A DNA stretch of 64,000 bases from Stomoxys calcitrans (GCF_963082655.1 NC_081554.1:43396854-43460853); one strand, 5' to 3'; positions 22,346-34,240 are shown, counted from the first letter of the stretch. The notes: a model not told the origin generated them from the sequence alone. Translations and numbers: made by a program.

Positions 22346-24215
22346 GTTTTTCACTCATTTGTGACACCCACAATGGAGAATATAACATTGCCTTCTGCTC
22401 CATTCTTGTTTTTTTTTTTACCCATTGACGAAAATGTTGTCATCATCATTGTCATTATTTTTGCTATTACCCTTGCCAGAGAGCATTTTGCCACTCAAAT
22501 TTCCGTACTCAAGGATAAAGTTTCATTTACTGTTAATGTAAATAAAAGTGAATTGCTAAAAGTAATTACAGAATGCTGGGCTCTCTTCGAAAGCAAAAAA
22601 ATTACAAAATTCCTTCAAGTAAATATTTGAGTTCTTAAATGACAAACTTAACAATTGCCATAGAAAAATGGAACTTAGGGTGTAGTAAAATATCAACTCA
22701 ATAAATATGGCTTGAAACAGAAGCTGCAATGTCTCGGAGTTGAATAGACAGTGAGTATGTGAAAAGCAGTTTTGTGTGGTAAATATTCAGGATAAAGCGA
22801 TGTACATGTGGCTATGCAAGCTCCAGAGCTTAAAAATTAAGATATGTAACATATTGAAGTACAATTTTGCACTCATCCCAAGTTTGTCTATACTTAGGAT
22901 AAGTTTCTGAACTAACCAAAACGTAGAATATTTGCAATATAGACCTTTCATTAAGAATGACCTATCCCTTTGATTTTTTGTTCTTTTTGGGACACCCTGC
23001 TATGGGACTTCATAAAATACTAACCACTATGATTAGTTCTGTATGGACTTGTGGCAAAGTTGTAGATTTGAATAAATATTAACTTTGGTAAATTCAATTT
23101 AAATACTTTATGCTTTCAATGTTTATATTATGAAATCATATTTGGCCAAGATTAACATTGCGTTAAACTCTGGTAAATGTGGAAGATTAAGTAAATACAA
23201 GCACTGTATACACATTCGTTTACTATGACCACATGATACTATGACATTATGAAGGTATTGATGTAAGTGTGTGCTGGCTCAGATTGATTTACCTTCAGTG
23301 AGAAATGCAAATATGTAACATGTATATCATCCAAGCAAAATGAATCAATTTCCCTTTAAGTTGTATTGAAATATCGATAGAGTTCATGTTTCAATGCGAA
23401 TGAGATTTCCGATGTATTGGCTGTGATCAGTGCGGATACTGCAAGAACTTTACGTCATTAATATCACTTAACCTTATAATTATAATTTACACCAGAAAAC
23501 CTCAAACGAATGGATTTACTAATATTGGCGCTGTGTTGGAAGCTATTCCCTACAATTTATTTCCTTCCATACGACAATGGCGAGCATACAAAATATATTT
23601 GTTTACATATTTTTAAGTTAGGGTTAGGTGAGGTTGACAGGAGGATGCGGATTTCTATCTATTCCTGCCAATTTGGACGTACACATAAACTAGCAGTAGG
23701 GTTATTGTGCAATGAACAGTAACTTCGAACTAAAATCCATTTAAGGAATTCCAAGCCACTTAAATTATCCTTAAACCATTTTTTTTCTATGTCCCTATAT
23801 CGTTTCAAGTCTAGTATCGTAGCAAGACAAATGTATCGGTATCTGTTATTCAAGAAAGCATATTAATGTCACAGGGAACAATCATTTGACTACTGTGAAT
23901 TTTATTTGTGAACCCACTCTTGCACTAATCATCGAACTGTTGCCGTCAATATATTCAGTAAACTCAACATTTTCATCATGGTATAAAGTATACGAACGAA
24001 CAGCGTCTGCTAATTTTAAAATTGCTACTGAAATTCGGAGTCGGTGACCACTGCTTTAAGAGCGAGATCATCTTCAGTGTCGAAACTCATTTTTGACTTA
24101 ATGGGTTCATCAATAAGCAAAATATGCGTTATTGGTCAGGTGAAAATCGTCATATGCTTCAAGAACCAACACTTCATCCAAAAAACTAACTATTTGTTGC
24201 GGTTTGTATGTCGAC
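22346..24215. other. AT-rich stretch, probably unique spacer
   Basis: No gene or large element recognised. At about 23615-23665 a TTAGGGTTAGGTGAGG block plus GGAGGATGCGGATTTCTATC resembles the 3' terminus of the LOA-like family in minus orientation, so a small 3'-end insertion is likely there. Confidence 0.4.
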
Positions 24216-24460
24216 AGCTACATTAGGCCATACTTCTTCGTCGACGATGCCAATCGTCACGCTACCGTGAATGGACAACGCTACCGCACTATATTCACTG
24301 GTCATACTTAGCCTGAATTGGAAGATATGAATCCAGACGACATGTGGATTCAACTAAACGGTGCCAAAAACCACACAGTACACGTTACAATCGATTTATT
24401 GAAGGGTACATTTGAGTGTTATCTCAAGAAATGGCAAAGACTATTTTCTTTGGGTCCACG
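24216..24460 (+). pseudogene. Tc1/mariner transposase fragment (M1a)
   Basis: Plus-strand fragment reading PYFFVDDANRHATVNGQRYR, a break, then PELEDMNPDDMWIQLNGAKN and VTIDLLKGTFE. These match the central transposase region between the first and second catalytic aspartates. The usual QQDGA block reads QLNGA, so the second catalytic aspartate is lost. Both ends are missing. The wording differs from M1b and M2, so it is a separate subfamily. Confidence 0.72.
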
Positions 24461-24528
24461 TCAAGTCATTGGTCTAGGCCAAAAAACCGACGACGCACAG
24501 TGGGAGAAAATCAAAAAAAGAAATTTTA

Positions 24529-24895
24529 AAAAATATGTCGTGTGAGAACGGGTAGAGATCTCTCTGAATCACAAATGCTTTTGTAAAATACGAAGCTGGT
24601 CTCAGTCAAAATTACAAAAAAAAAATTAAAGTTAAATATCCTCGAAACCAGTGGAGATATTGTAGACCTCAAGCAACCTTTTTTGTAGGATTTTTTAAGC
24701 ATTTTTTAGAGAAAAATTTTGGGTATCGGACTACAAACGAAGATTTGGTAACCCCAGCAAAAAAAGGCGACCAGACAAACTAGGACATTGAAATTTTGCA
24801 CATGATTTCGCTAAAACCTCAGCTCTAGCCATTCCAAATCAAAGTGATATCTCTAGCCGTTCTCAAACGGCATATTTTTTTACCAGCTTTTTCAA
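24529..24895 (-). repeat. Repeat Z with fold-back arms
   Basis: Arms at about 24529-24570 and 24839-24880 are inverted copies of AAAAAATATGCCGTTTGAGA and the following ACGGCTAGAGATATC-like block (roughly 80-85% identity by eye). The interior matches 2640-2760 in reverse complement. No coding capacity was seen. Confidence 0.55.
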
Positions 24896-24999
24896 AATTT
24901 CAGCCAGGTCCGATAAGAATTGTACCCTATAGAGGCTCAAGAAGCATAATCGGTTTATATGTGAGCTATATCAAGTAATGAACCGATTTAAGAAAGTTG
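24896..24999 (+). mobile_element. DINE-1-like fragment left of a mariner remnant
   Basis: One monomer piece (AATTGTACCCTATAGAGGCT, then GCATAATCGGTTTATATG). A similar piece (GATCGGTTTATATGCGAGCT) lies at 26366-26385, on the far side of the mariner remnant, so the mariner probably inserted into a DINE-like copy. Confidence 0.5.
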
Positions 25000-26357
25000 A
25001 TCGGGCGGTTCTTCCATTTTATGGCCAGTTTAATCGACCCACTGAAATGGCTAAATTTGACTAAATTTCGCACCAAATCTACATTGTTGGACATTAAACC
25101 GTAGAGTGCGAACTGAAGAAAATAGTGCAGCTTTTTCGGTTAGTGTTAATGATGACCATCAATTATCGATTCGTCGCCGTTCGCACCAATTTGAGCACGT
25201 GGAAAATTTTGCAAAAGGATTTAGGTGTGAAGCTTTTGAAAATACCGCTGATGTGATAATTGAAGCCGAATGACCTACCGCAATGCAGAATTTTTGGTGA
25301 ATGGGTTCTTGGAAAGTTGGCCGAAGATCCACTTTTTTATCAAAAATTGTGTTCAGCGACGTAGCTCATTTTGGCTCAATGGGTACGTAAATAAGCAGAA
25401 TTCTCAATTTTGAACTGAAAATCAGCACGAAGCTTTGCAAGAGCTACCAATACATGCAGAAAAATGCACAGTTTGGTGCGGTTTATGGGCTGGTGGCATC
25501 ATTAGACCGTACTTCTTCATAGATGACGCGAATCGTAACGTAACTGTGAATGGTGAGCGCTATCGTGAGGTGATGTCCAAATTTTTTTTGCCCAAAATGC
25601 AAGACCTTGACTTGCATGACACATGGTTTCAACAAGACGAACAGCACTCCTTACATGTTGAGATTCGAGTTTGGGGAACATTTTTTTCACGTACCGAACT
25701 GGTCAATTAACCGCCTAGACATTTCGATTTAATGCTGTTAGACTATGTGTTGTGGGGCAGACAAACCCGTTTTAATTGACGCATTGGAAGACAACATTGA
25801 AGCATATATTCGTGAGATGCAAATGCAAATTTTGCCCATGAACATTCCACTAAGGACCAGGGGCAAACTTCTCACATATCAATGAGTGCAGTCCGATGCA
25901 AGTTTTAAGCTCAATGATAAGGGTCCTCCTTTTTATAGCCGAGTCCGAACGGCGTGCCGCAGTGCGACACCTCTTTGGAGAGAAGTTTTACATGGCATAG
26001 TATCTCACAAATGTTGCCAGCATTAGGAGGGGAAAACCACCTTTGAAAATGTTTTCTGATGGTCTCGCCAGGATTCGAACCCAGGCGTTCAGCGTCATAG
26101 GCGGACATGCTAACCTCTGCGCTACGGTGGCCTCCAAGTGAGATACCGGTCGAAAAGTTGGAAAGAGTATTCAAAATTGGATTAAGTGGATGAAACATTT
26201 GAGATGCAGTCACGGTTAACATTTGCATGAAATAACCTTAAAACATTAAATTATATGGGCTATCGATTCATATAAAGATTTCATGCATTTCTATGAATTT
26301 CATGTTTTTTTTTTTTTGAAGAACTTTGAGACAGCTCATAAAAAATTACCCTTTGTA
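25000..26357 (+). pseudogene. Tc1/mariner transposase remnant (M1b), 5'-truncated, SINE-interrupted
   Basis: Plus-strand transposase remnant. An N-terminal piece (AVLPFYGQFNRPTEMA) starts near 25010. The first catalytic region reads FSDVAHFGSMG-like with the usual FSDEAHFW altered (about 25348-25380). A clean run then covers MQELPIHAEKCTVWCGLWAG, IIRPYFFIDDANRNVTVNGE and LDLHDTWFQQDEQHS (25435-25650). The third aspartate region (LLDYVLWG) lies near 25735-25758. A SINE separates the IREM/AEMLERV junction, and the 3' end reaches ATTACCCTTT at about 26347-26356, the complement of the family's AAAGGGTGAT terminus. Stops, frameshifts and a missing 5' half make it inactive. Confidence 0.8.
25819..26138 (-). 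mobile_element. SINE copy nested in mariner, 7-bp target duplication
   Basis: A near full-length minus-strand SINE with box B complement GGATTCGAACCCAGGCG and box A complement GACATGCTAACCTC. It is flanked by GTGAGAT (25812-25818 and 26139-26145). Comparison with mariner copy M2 at 43.43 kb shows the uninterrupted target. Confidence 0.9.
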
Positions 26358-26429
26358 ATCGGAAGATCGGTTTATATGCGAGCTATATCGAGTTAGCTTT
26401 CGACAGATCGATGGACGAATAGACAGACG

Positions 26430-26525
26430 AAAGGATTTTTTCTGATTTAGTCGCCAGGATTTGCACCCAGGCGTTCAATGTCAGAGGCGGACATGCTATC
26501 TTCTGAGCTATGGTGATTCCGTCAT
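26430..26525 (-). mobile_element. SINE head fragment
   Basis: Only the tRNA-like head remains: CGCCAGGATTTGCACCCAGG, GACATGCTATCTTCTGAGC and the TATGGTGATTCC end. Both boxes carry substitutions. Confidence 0.65.
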
Positions 26526-26654
26526 TCGATGGTACCCACAATATGTCTGCTTCTTCATTACCACATCTCTAATCAAGTCCTTAGTCCTTAGGTGCTTAGG
26601 GACGAAAGAAGTCTTTGGAAAGTATCAAGTAAATTTTGGCAGCATGAGCTTCAA

Positions 26655-27345
26655 TTAGTTGTATACCCACCATTGAAGGTTGGGGACATACTTGCAACAC
26701 TTCGAAATATCCATTTCCGATCAAGTCCGTACGTTTGTCTGTTGAAATCACGCTACAGTCTTTAAAACTAGAGACATTGAGCCGAGACTTTGCACAGAAT
26801 TTTTTTGTCGAAAGGCAAGTTGAGTACGAAGGTGGTCTATATCGGACTATATCTTAAATTGGCCCCCATGCAGACCGATCTTCTGCTTTAAGGTTCTAGG
26901 GTCATTAGAGCCACATTGATTATCCGATTTCGCTGAAATTTGGGACAGCGAATTATGCTAGGCCCCTCCAAAATTCTTTGCGAGTATAATCAAGATCGAC
27001 CTTAATTTGGATATTTCTGCCATATATACCGATCTCCCGATTTAAGTTCTTGGGTCCATAAAACCAGCATTGATTACCCGATTTTGGAAAAATTTTGGCA
27101 TAGTGAGCTGTGGTTAGCTCTTCGACACCTGTGTTTAATATGACCCAGATCGGGCTATATTTCGATACAGCTGCATTGTAGACCGATATCCCGGTTTGAG
27201 GTCTTGACTCCATAAAAGTCGCCTGTACTATCCAATTTCACTGAAATTTGGAACAGCGAGTTGTACTAGGCCCTTGACATCATGATATTTACATCCGAGA
27301 TTGCGAATATCCATAGTTCAGTCCGGCCGAACTTAATGCCTATTT
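26655..27345 (-). mobile_element. DINE-1-like element, second subfamily
   Basis: The left end TATACCCACCATTGAAGGTT is followed by GTACGTTTGTCTGTTGAAAT, then monomers with TATCCGATTTCGCTGAAATT and CATATATACCGATCTCCCG. The right end is TTCAGTCCGGCCGAACTTAA plus TGCC. The monomer wording matches the copy at 40.9-42.1 kb. Confidence 0.75.
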
Positions 27346-28002
27346 TTTTGTCGTTTTCATACATCTGCAAACACTCTTGGCATGAGCAACAGCACACAAT
27401 ATTTTTATTCTGTTGCGAGATACACAATTTAAGTGTTTTTTGATTTCATGTCTTAATTGCATGTAAAGCTTATCAAAACGAAACAGTATTTAAGCCATAA
27501 ACATTGGATTTTCCCCACTTTCTTTTTATGTCCTAAGCACTTCAAAATTGTCAGCAATCTCCATAATGTTTACACTGAATAAGTTGTTATTGGAGCTTAC
27601 ACAACATAAAGATAGCGTCCTGCGAACGAACGAGCCCTAAAAATAAAATCTGGCATAATCGCCTCATTTGTGCGATGGTGTAATTTATTATTAATCGATT
27701 CGATTGTGTTTCAATTCCACCATTAAATGACTTTCGATGGCTCTGCTTTTGTGTAGGCAATAAAAATAAATTTTCTTGCATATCCCCTTTAAGTTATTAC
27801 AATGAGGAAACTGTCACTTTCCAAATACTTTAGATTTTAATATGCTTTCTTAATCGATATGAGGTTAGCATAAACATACAGCTGGTTTATTAAATGTTAC
27901 TAAATTTGTTTGTTTGGGTTTGTGAGTTAGATAAGAGAGTGTTAACAATCCACTGCCTTATCTAATCCACAACTAGTCGTCAGACTAATAAATGAGGAAA
28001 AG
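27346..28002. other. AT-rich stretch, nothing recognised
   Basis: No element ends, tandem repeats or credible coding region. It could be host spacer. Confidence 0.35.
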
Positions 28003-29050
28003 ATGGATAAACCAGAGGGATGCACAGTTCGTCCCCAGCCTTTAGGTAAAGGTGGTGTTTCTGACTCGGATTCAGACAGCGACGGTGTCAATGAAACAGT
28101 CATCGCAGCCGAATCGAGAGATGAGAGCATCGGGATGACAGCAGCAGTGAGCGATGGCTTTGCTAAGCTCACAAGCAGACCGAGAAAGCGATCCGGTACA
28201 CGACGAAGGAGACAGAGCAGTATGTACCGGCCGCGTAATCGGGCAAAAGTTCAGAATGCTGGAAGGGATAGAACTGACATTCCAAGCACTTCTACGGAAG
28301 CTTAAAAAAAGAATCAGATCTCCCGAAGAGCATAACAATACTGAAGAAGAAAAAAAGCTCCCCGCTTTCAAGTACTCTGCCAGCCATCCCGCAATGGAGA
28401 CTCCAGACTGTGTCCTGCGGAGGTGGACAAAGTTGGAACAGGCAAGAAGGAAGAGCGCAAGGCCCCTGAGTCTTCATGGAGGACTGAGACTTTCAAACGG
28501 TGGCCACAGCCATCACAGAAGGGGAGATGGTCGCTGAAAATGGTAAGGAGCCGCACTCTTACGCCAGAGTGGCAAGGAAGCACAACAGAGATGAGCTGAC
28601 TTATGCAGTCATCAATATTGGCTGCACAACCGGTAGGATTCCACCAGATCATCGGTCCCAAGTGGAGGATCTGGTTAACGATCGGACTTTTGAACATGTG
28701 TGGAACTCTGTAGAGGGTGCACCCATGCAAATGATGGGCTGTTAGTTTTGGGGTGACATCTTAACGCTGCGTTTTGCGTCGGCGGAATGTATTGATACCG
28801 TCAAACAGCTCTTCGGAGGTATTCACGCTCCCTGGGAGGGCGCAAAGCTCGACCTTGTGAGAAAGGTGGATATCCCCCAGCTCACAAAGGCTACGGTCTT
28901 CATCAAGGGATGAGCCAGTAAATTGCGACGGAACGTATGGGAGGGCGAAAAGCTTGACTTTGTGAGAAAGGTGGATAACCCCCAGCTCACAAAGGCTACG
29001 GTCTTCATCGAGGGATGGGGTAGTAAATTTGCGACAGAACGCATGTTGGG
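28003..29050 (+). pseudogene. Retrotransposon ORF1 (gag-like) remnant
   Basis: A run of broken plus-strand frames. 28003-28305 starts MDKPEG, has a Ser-Asp-rich tract and an Arg-rich RKRSGTRRRR segment. A frame at 28500-28745 carries HNRDELTYAVINIG. After a stop, the text reads LTLRFASAECIDTVKQLFGG and APWEGAKLDLVRKVDIPQLT. The last segment (about 28835-28935) is duplicated in tandem at 28940-29045. This resembles the ORF1 of LOA/I-group elements, which have the same W-x-GAKL-V-...-P architecture before their zinc knuckles. It runs directly into an RTE-like RT with no knuckles or endonuclease between them. Whether it is the native ORF1 of that RT is unknown. Confidence 0.5.
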
Positions 29051-30411
29051 ATTTTTGGGCAAGCAAAACGCAGAACCAATCCCGGATGATGGTATAGAAT
29101 ATTTACCTCCTAGTCAGAATGAGGTCCAAGTAGCAGTGACCCGACTAAAGAACAACAAGGCAGCAGGAGCCGAAGGGTTACCCGCTGAACTATTTAAGAC
29201 CAGAGGCGGCACGCTGATAAGCCATATGCATCAGCTTATCTGCGCAATCTGGCTAGAAGAACGCATACCCGATGATTGGAACCTCAGCAAAACTATGTCC
29301 CATACACAAGAAAGGAGACAAGACGGAATGTGCCAACTACAGAGGAATAAGTCTCCTCTCCATCGCATACAAGATACTCTCGAGCGTACTGTGTGTAAGA
29401 TTAAAACCTAAAGTCAATGAGATAATTGCGCCCTATCAATGCGGCTTTAGATCTGGTAAATCCATCCTGGACCAGATATTCACACTGCGCCAAATCCTGG
29501 AAAAGACCCGAGAAGGACAAATCAACACCTGCCATCTCTTTGTTGACTACAAAGCCGCCTTCGATACTCCTTTACGTTCAAAGGTATTTCAAGTCATGTC
29601 TGAGTTTGGTATCCCCGCAAAAGTAATAAGACTCTGCAGGATGACACTTACTGATACGACTTCCACAGTAAGAATAGGAAAGAATATCTCCGAACCATTT
29701 AATACCAAACGAGGTTTCAGACAAGGAGACAGCCTATCGTGTGATCTCATTAATATCCTGTTGGAGAAGATGCAGAGAGATGCAGATGTGAATAGATATG
29801 GCACACTTATCACAAGAGAACACATGCTACTCGCCTATGCGGACGACATCGATATTATAGTTCAGCCACCGGAAGTAGTAACTGCAGCCTTTGAAAGAAT
29901 CGAAAGAGAGTCAGTGAAAATGGGTCTGGCAGTTAAGGGAGATCAAATGCAATGGGTGGTTTCAACTCCCAAAAAGCCTTGCACAACCGAGCAGATAACG
30001 AAAATGGAGAAAGTTGGGAACCGCAACTTTGAGGCAGTCAGTAATTTTATCTACCTCGGCACCGCCGTAACCGAAACGAATGACACCAGTTTTGAGATAA
30101 AGCGGAGAATAATACTGGCAAACAGATGCTACTTTGGACTAAGTAAGCAGTTTAGAAACAAGGCCACCTCTCGACAGGCGAAGATTACACTATACAAGAC
30201 ACTGATACTACCCGTGGTGTTATATGGTTCTGAAGCATGGGTACTTGTGAAAGGAGATGAGATGAATGATTGGAGTATTTGAGAGAAAGATTCTTCGTAT
30301 AAGATATGGACCAGTTTGCGTTAATGGATAATATAGGCGGCGTATGAACCACGAGCTGTATGACGACGACACCATACACGCATCAAAATACAACGGCTGC
30401 GTTGGGTCATG
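29051..30411 (+). pseudogene. RTE-like non-LTR reverse transcriptase remnant, copy C1
   Basis: Best-preserved reverse transcriptase in the window. The block PIPDDGIEYLPPSQNEVQVA starts near 29075. A frame at 29272-30282 (336 residues) holds the RT motifs in order: PIHKKGDKTECANYRGISLL, YQCGFRSGKSILDQIFTLRQ, HLFVDYKAAFDT, the RGFRQGDSLSCDLIN block, AYADDIDII (catalytic YADD intact, about 29833-29860), SNFIYLGTAV and RRIILANRCYFGL, ending at LYKTLILPVVLYGSEAWV. The frame changes between the N-terminal part and this block. It breaks again after SEAWVLVKG, and a CR1-like insertion at 30412 cuts off the C-terminus. No endonuclease domain is present upstream. RTE is the closest clade by motif wording, tentatively. 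Confidence 0.83.
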
Positions 30412-32341
30412 TTTTTTTTTATTATTTTTTTTTTCACGTAACCAACACGCAGGGGATGTCCCCTATATATGCAGTGCATTGCTTTGGTAATTAGGAAAGT
30501 TAAGAGTAGGAGGGGGGGAAAGAGGGAGTAATGTTTATTGATATTAGTGTTAAATTTCTGAACGTCAATGTCGGTGGGAAAGACATTAGCCGGAAGTCGA
30601 TTCCACATACGAATGGTTCTCGGTAATACATGGTCCGGTCGACTGGCCAATCGATTAAAAACGGGTGTGAGTGCCTGGCAAGTCTTGTATTCCTGGTGAA
30701 CATCCTAACGTCAGGGATAAGAAGACGAATATCCCTGAAACTAACGCCATGAAAGTAACGACAGAGCAACACAAGGCTATGTTCAAGGGAAGCAATGGAG
30801 TTGGACACTCTACTGTTTCCAATTAACACCATCGCTCTCCGGCGATGGCATAAGATCCGGTCAAGTAACTCCAAAGATGATTTTGGAGCTCCTTCCCATA
30901 TATGAGAGTTATATTCCATGCTCGGCCTGATGTAGGTAGTATAGTAATTGAGAAGATCAAAAGAGGTGAGGTATTTCTTGCACCGCTTAAGAAAGCCCAA
31001 ACACTTGAATGCTTCTTTCGATACTTCGAATAACTGTTGTGCAAAAGGGGCATCACACTGTATTCTCATACCCAGAACATCAGAACCCTACTGTCCCCAA
31101 TCAACACCATCGCCCTCCAGTCAAGTAGCTATAAGGATGATTTTGTAGCTCCTGCCCATATTCCATCCTAGGCCTGATGTAGGTAGTATAGATATTGAGA
31201 AGATCGGAAGAGGTGAAGTATTTCTTGCACCGCTTAATAACGCCCAAACACTTGAATGCTTCTTTCTACGCTTCGAATATGTGTTTTGACCAACGAACAT
31301 CACATTTTATCTTCATGCCAAGAACACCAAGAGCATCTGACTGCTCAATATCTATACCGTCGATAGATATCGAAGATTGTAGTGGGTCAGTGAATTGCTT
31401 GTGAGACAAGAAACAGCACTGCTTCTTCTGTGCGTTTAAGTCTACTCTGTTCATTCTATCCCACTCGGAAATGGCCAACAAATCCTGGGAGAGCGTCTCA
31501 TCCATAATGCACCTCCTGTCCACAATTTCTTGAGGACTGGGTTATGGTCGAATGAATATGAATGACACAGACTACTGTCATCGGCAAATGAGTAGACTGG
31601 ATTCGAAGTCTGACCCAATAGATCGTCAATGAAAATAAGAAAAAGGGAAGGGGAAAGGGAAAGGACAGAGCCTTGTGGCACACCTGCGGTCAATGTATAC
31701 CCATCTGATGAGAACCCATCTACAACAACTCGGATAGTGCGATCTCTGTGAAAGCTCGATATAAATCGATCGAAGTTATTACCGACACCAAAAGCGACAA
31801 GCTTTGATAAAAGTGCACCCTGCCAGACCCTATCAAATGCCTTGGAGATATCCAGAGCCACGACCTTACTCTCACCAAACTGGTGGATAGAGCGACTCAA
31901 TCGTTCCGACAAAAATGCCATTAGGTCTACCGTAGAGCGATTTCTGCGGAACCCATACTGTCTGTCGCTAAGAAGGCCATTGTGCTTTAAGTATCTGACA
32001 AGATGAGGGTTAACCTTACTCTCCATAACCTTGGAGAGGGTGGAGCATATCACAATTGGCTGGTAATGCGCAGGGTTTTTCGTCCCACCTTTCTTGGGGA
32101 TGGGCTGAACGTTCGCAACCTTCCAACGCGCTGGGTCGGTAATTCGCAGGTTTGTTTGCCCCACCTTTCTCGGAGATGGGCTGAACGTTCGCAACCTTCC
32201 AACGCGCTGGGAAAACACCAGCACGGTAAGAAAGGTTGAAAAGGTTGCGTAGTGGACGTCCAAGCGTCGAAGAACACGTACAAAGGACAAGTGTTGATAT
32301 ACCGTCCGGGCCCGGAGATTTATTAACGTAGATATCCGCAA
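30412..32341 (-). mobile_element. CR1-like non-LTR retrotransposon, 5'-truncated, copy B2
   Basis: Minus-strand insertion inside C1. The 3' end is marked by a T-run on the plus strand (30412-30431, the poly(A) side) and the shared 3' UTR block AACACGCAGGGGATGTCCCC. RT text runs from about 32240 to 31500: WKVANVQPIPKKGGTKNPAH, RQYGFRRNRSTVDLMAFLSE, LDISKAFDRVW, TAGVPQGSVLS and VYSFADDSSLCHSYSFDH. The thumb then appears in other frames (SDALGVLGMKIKCDVRWSK), followed by IRPSMEYNSHIWEGA and VIGNSRVSNSIASLEH-like text to 30500. The stretch around KAFKCLG...KRCKKY is duplicated (30950-31045 and 31195-31290), as is part of the N-terminal segment (about 32090-32130 and 32165-32215). Frameshifts make it inactive. 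The family has no RNase H. Confidence 0.85.
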
Positions 32342-32405
32342 GTTGTCAGAATGAATGGAAGGCAAACACGGTGCTACACGCAAATCGGGAAGACCAAAAG
32401 CCCGG
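32342..32405 (+). pseudogene. C-terminal piece of RTE-like copy C1 beyond the nested insertion
   Basis: GTTGTCAGAATGAATGGAAG followed by GCAAACACGG resumes the C1 reading after the insertion, matching 61156-61230 of copy C2 with an internal deletion. C2 shows the uninterrupted order. Confidence 0.8.
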
Positions 32406-33840
32406 TATTCAAATCGGTAAGTCTTCCAAAAGGAAACTCCCTCTCTCCTAATATGACTTCATATATTTATATATCATTTTCGTCGCCTTCACTCTCTTCA
32501 AGCGATTTCTTTTTCATTCAAAATTATTTTCATCATTGACAGTGCCAAGTTTGTGCAGCTGTATACACCACCTTCCCAGCTTTTGTACAAATATGCCCAG
32601 GCATTTGACTTCAATCCAAAATGTCGAAACGATGGTAACAAGGAAATGTGCGCTGTATTATTGCTCACCGCATATTGCTTTTAACATAAGTGGCTAACAT
32701 TCAACCCTGACTCTGTCTAGAAGAACAAGGGGGGCCAAGAACAGTTATGCTACTTACGACGACGACATTCGGTGGCTTTAATGACAGCACGGATAACGAT
32801 TTTAATGAATCTTTTATTTACCACTTTCCCTATTCTACAGCCTTGGAGGATATGCAGCAATTTCGTGAGTGTGAATATGAAATGTTATTACGTGCATGTG
32901 TTTGTGCGTGGGCGTATGTGTTAGTTTGGGTGTTTGTGTGCATGTGGTTATATCTGCTTTTCGTCATTCTACTACAGGCACACAAAACGTTGATGTTTTG
33001 CCAAGAAGCACACAATCACGCACCGTTGACACACCCTCATACATTGACTTTACAGTACGAAGGGAACTGTAGAGTAGGTTTTAGAACCGCAATAACCACT
33101 GGGTGGCAGCTGCTGGCAATGAGAAAATCATCGCGCGAAGCTCTCGTTTTTTTCTGTTGCGATGACATGATTGTGGCTGACATTTTTTTGGCTACTATTT
33201 TCAAATGCCCCATAAAATAGCAAAGAAATTTGCCCTTGCCTTTATGAAATTTAATTAGAACTAAGTACAAAGAGACGGTTTAAGTTTTAAATGACTTTAG
33301 ATTGTTTTATTAATTAATGAAAGGATGATTAACATATTTTGGTTTAGCATGGTGCGGTGTACTACGCAACACGGTAGAGAGCTTTTTAGAAAATTCAATA
33401 GTTTTAAAGTCCCACGGCCCTTCCTGGATCAACGTTATATTAATTTTTAATGTTTGATTCGTTCTCTACTCTCAAAGTCCCATTATGCCCCGATGGGCGT
33501 GGATGTCCGTTGGAGGGGTTTTGTGGCGGCCCTAAGACATTTGGCAATATTATTGTCATATTCGTATTCTACTTCCAAAGTAGTGAAGCAAGCAGAGCCA
33601 ATGTAAGCCGACGGCAAGCTGTCGCTAATTTTACTACAACCGCGCCGCAGCCATTCTTAGCCATAACAATACTACTATCATCTCCTTTCTCTCACTTGTC
33701 TCTTTTTCTTTCATTTAATATTTCTCGTTCAATAAAGTTAAACGATAAATCGTTAAAACATGTTAATTTATACAGCCGCCATCTTGAATTTTTGTATCGG
33801 CTCAGCCGACCGGACCGGTCATCATATTGGCGCTTTTTTT
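32406..33840. other. Non-coding stretch, no element recognised
   Basis: AT-rich. Longer open frames at 32747-33220 and 33450-33845 were read. The first is rich in Cys/Trp/Val/Leu from TGTG-rich DNA, the second in Ser/Phe, and neither shows a family motif. No supportable gene. Confidence 0.4.
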
Positions 33841-34240
33841 TTTGATTTTTCCACACTTGGTTCCGAATTTTGAAACCAAACTTTTTACTACACCCGAACA
33901 CCTATCAATTGACACGGCACGGCATAGCTGTGAACACAGGCTTAAACATTGGGATCCGATCGATGTGATGTTCATTGCTGTCTCGAAAAGCTTAGCTGCA
34001 AGCTCACTGGAGCGTCCACAGGTTGAGAATGGTGGAAAGCTCCATGCGGAGCAGTCGCAGACAGTCAGCGGTATCGAGCGGAGAGTCTCAGTGAGAGGCC
34101 GGGCGGCACCGGCTATTGTACAAATACTGAGTGCCAATGATGCTCATTATGACAAGCCGAGTTATTGACGAGGACAGCCACCTCTATATGAGGTGTGGCT
34201 ACAACAACAATGATGGAACTGCTTTTCCCTATGGAGGGCA
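33841..34240. other. Unassigned segment with a palindrome, possibly an old mobile element
   Basis: Less AT-rich than its flanks. Overlapping open frames occur on both strands (minus 34137-33802, Ser/Cys-rich; plus 33827-34168). A perfect palindrome CACCTCTATATGAGGTG lies at 34179-34195, followed by GTGGCTACAACAACAATG. Compositional change and palindrome suggest an insertion, but no family was recognised. Confidence 0.3.

Noticed and set aside
24216..26357. Functional mariner transposase or domesticated (SETMAR-like) gene
   Set aside because: Catalytic aspartates are altered or missing, frames are broken, a SINE interrupts the sequence, and no fused host domain is present.
32747..33220. 157-residue host protein
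   Set aside because: Composition follows TG-rich DNA, with no domain, signal or conserved motif seen, and the frame is not longer than expected by chance given the many frames in 64 kb.
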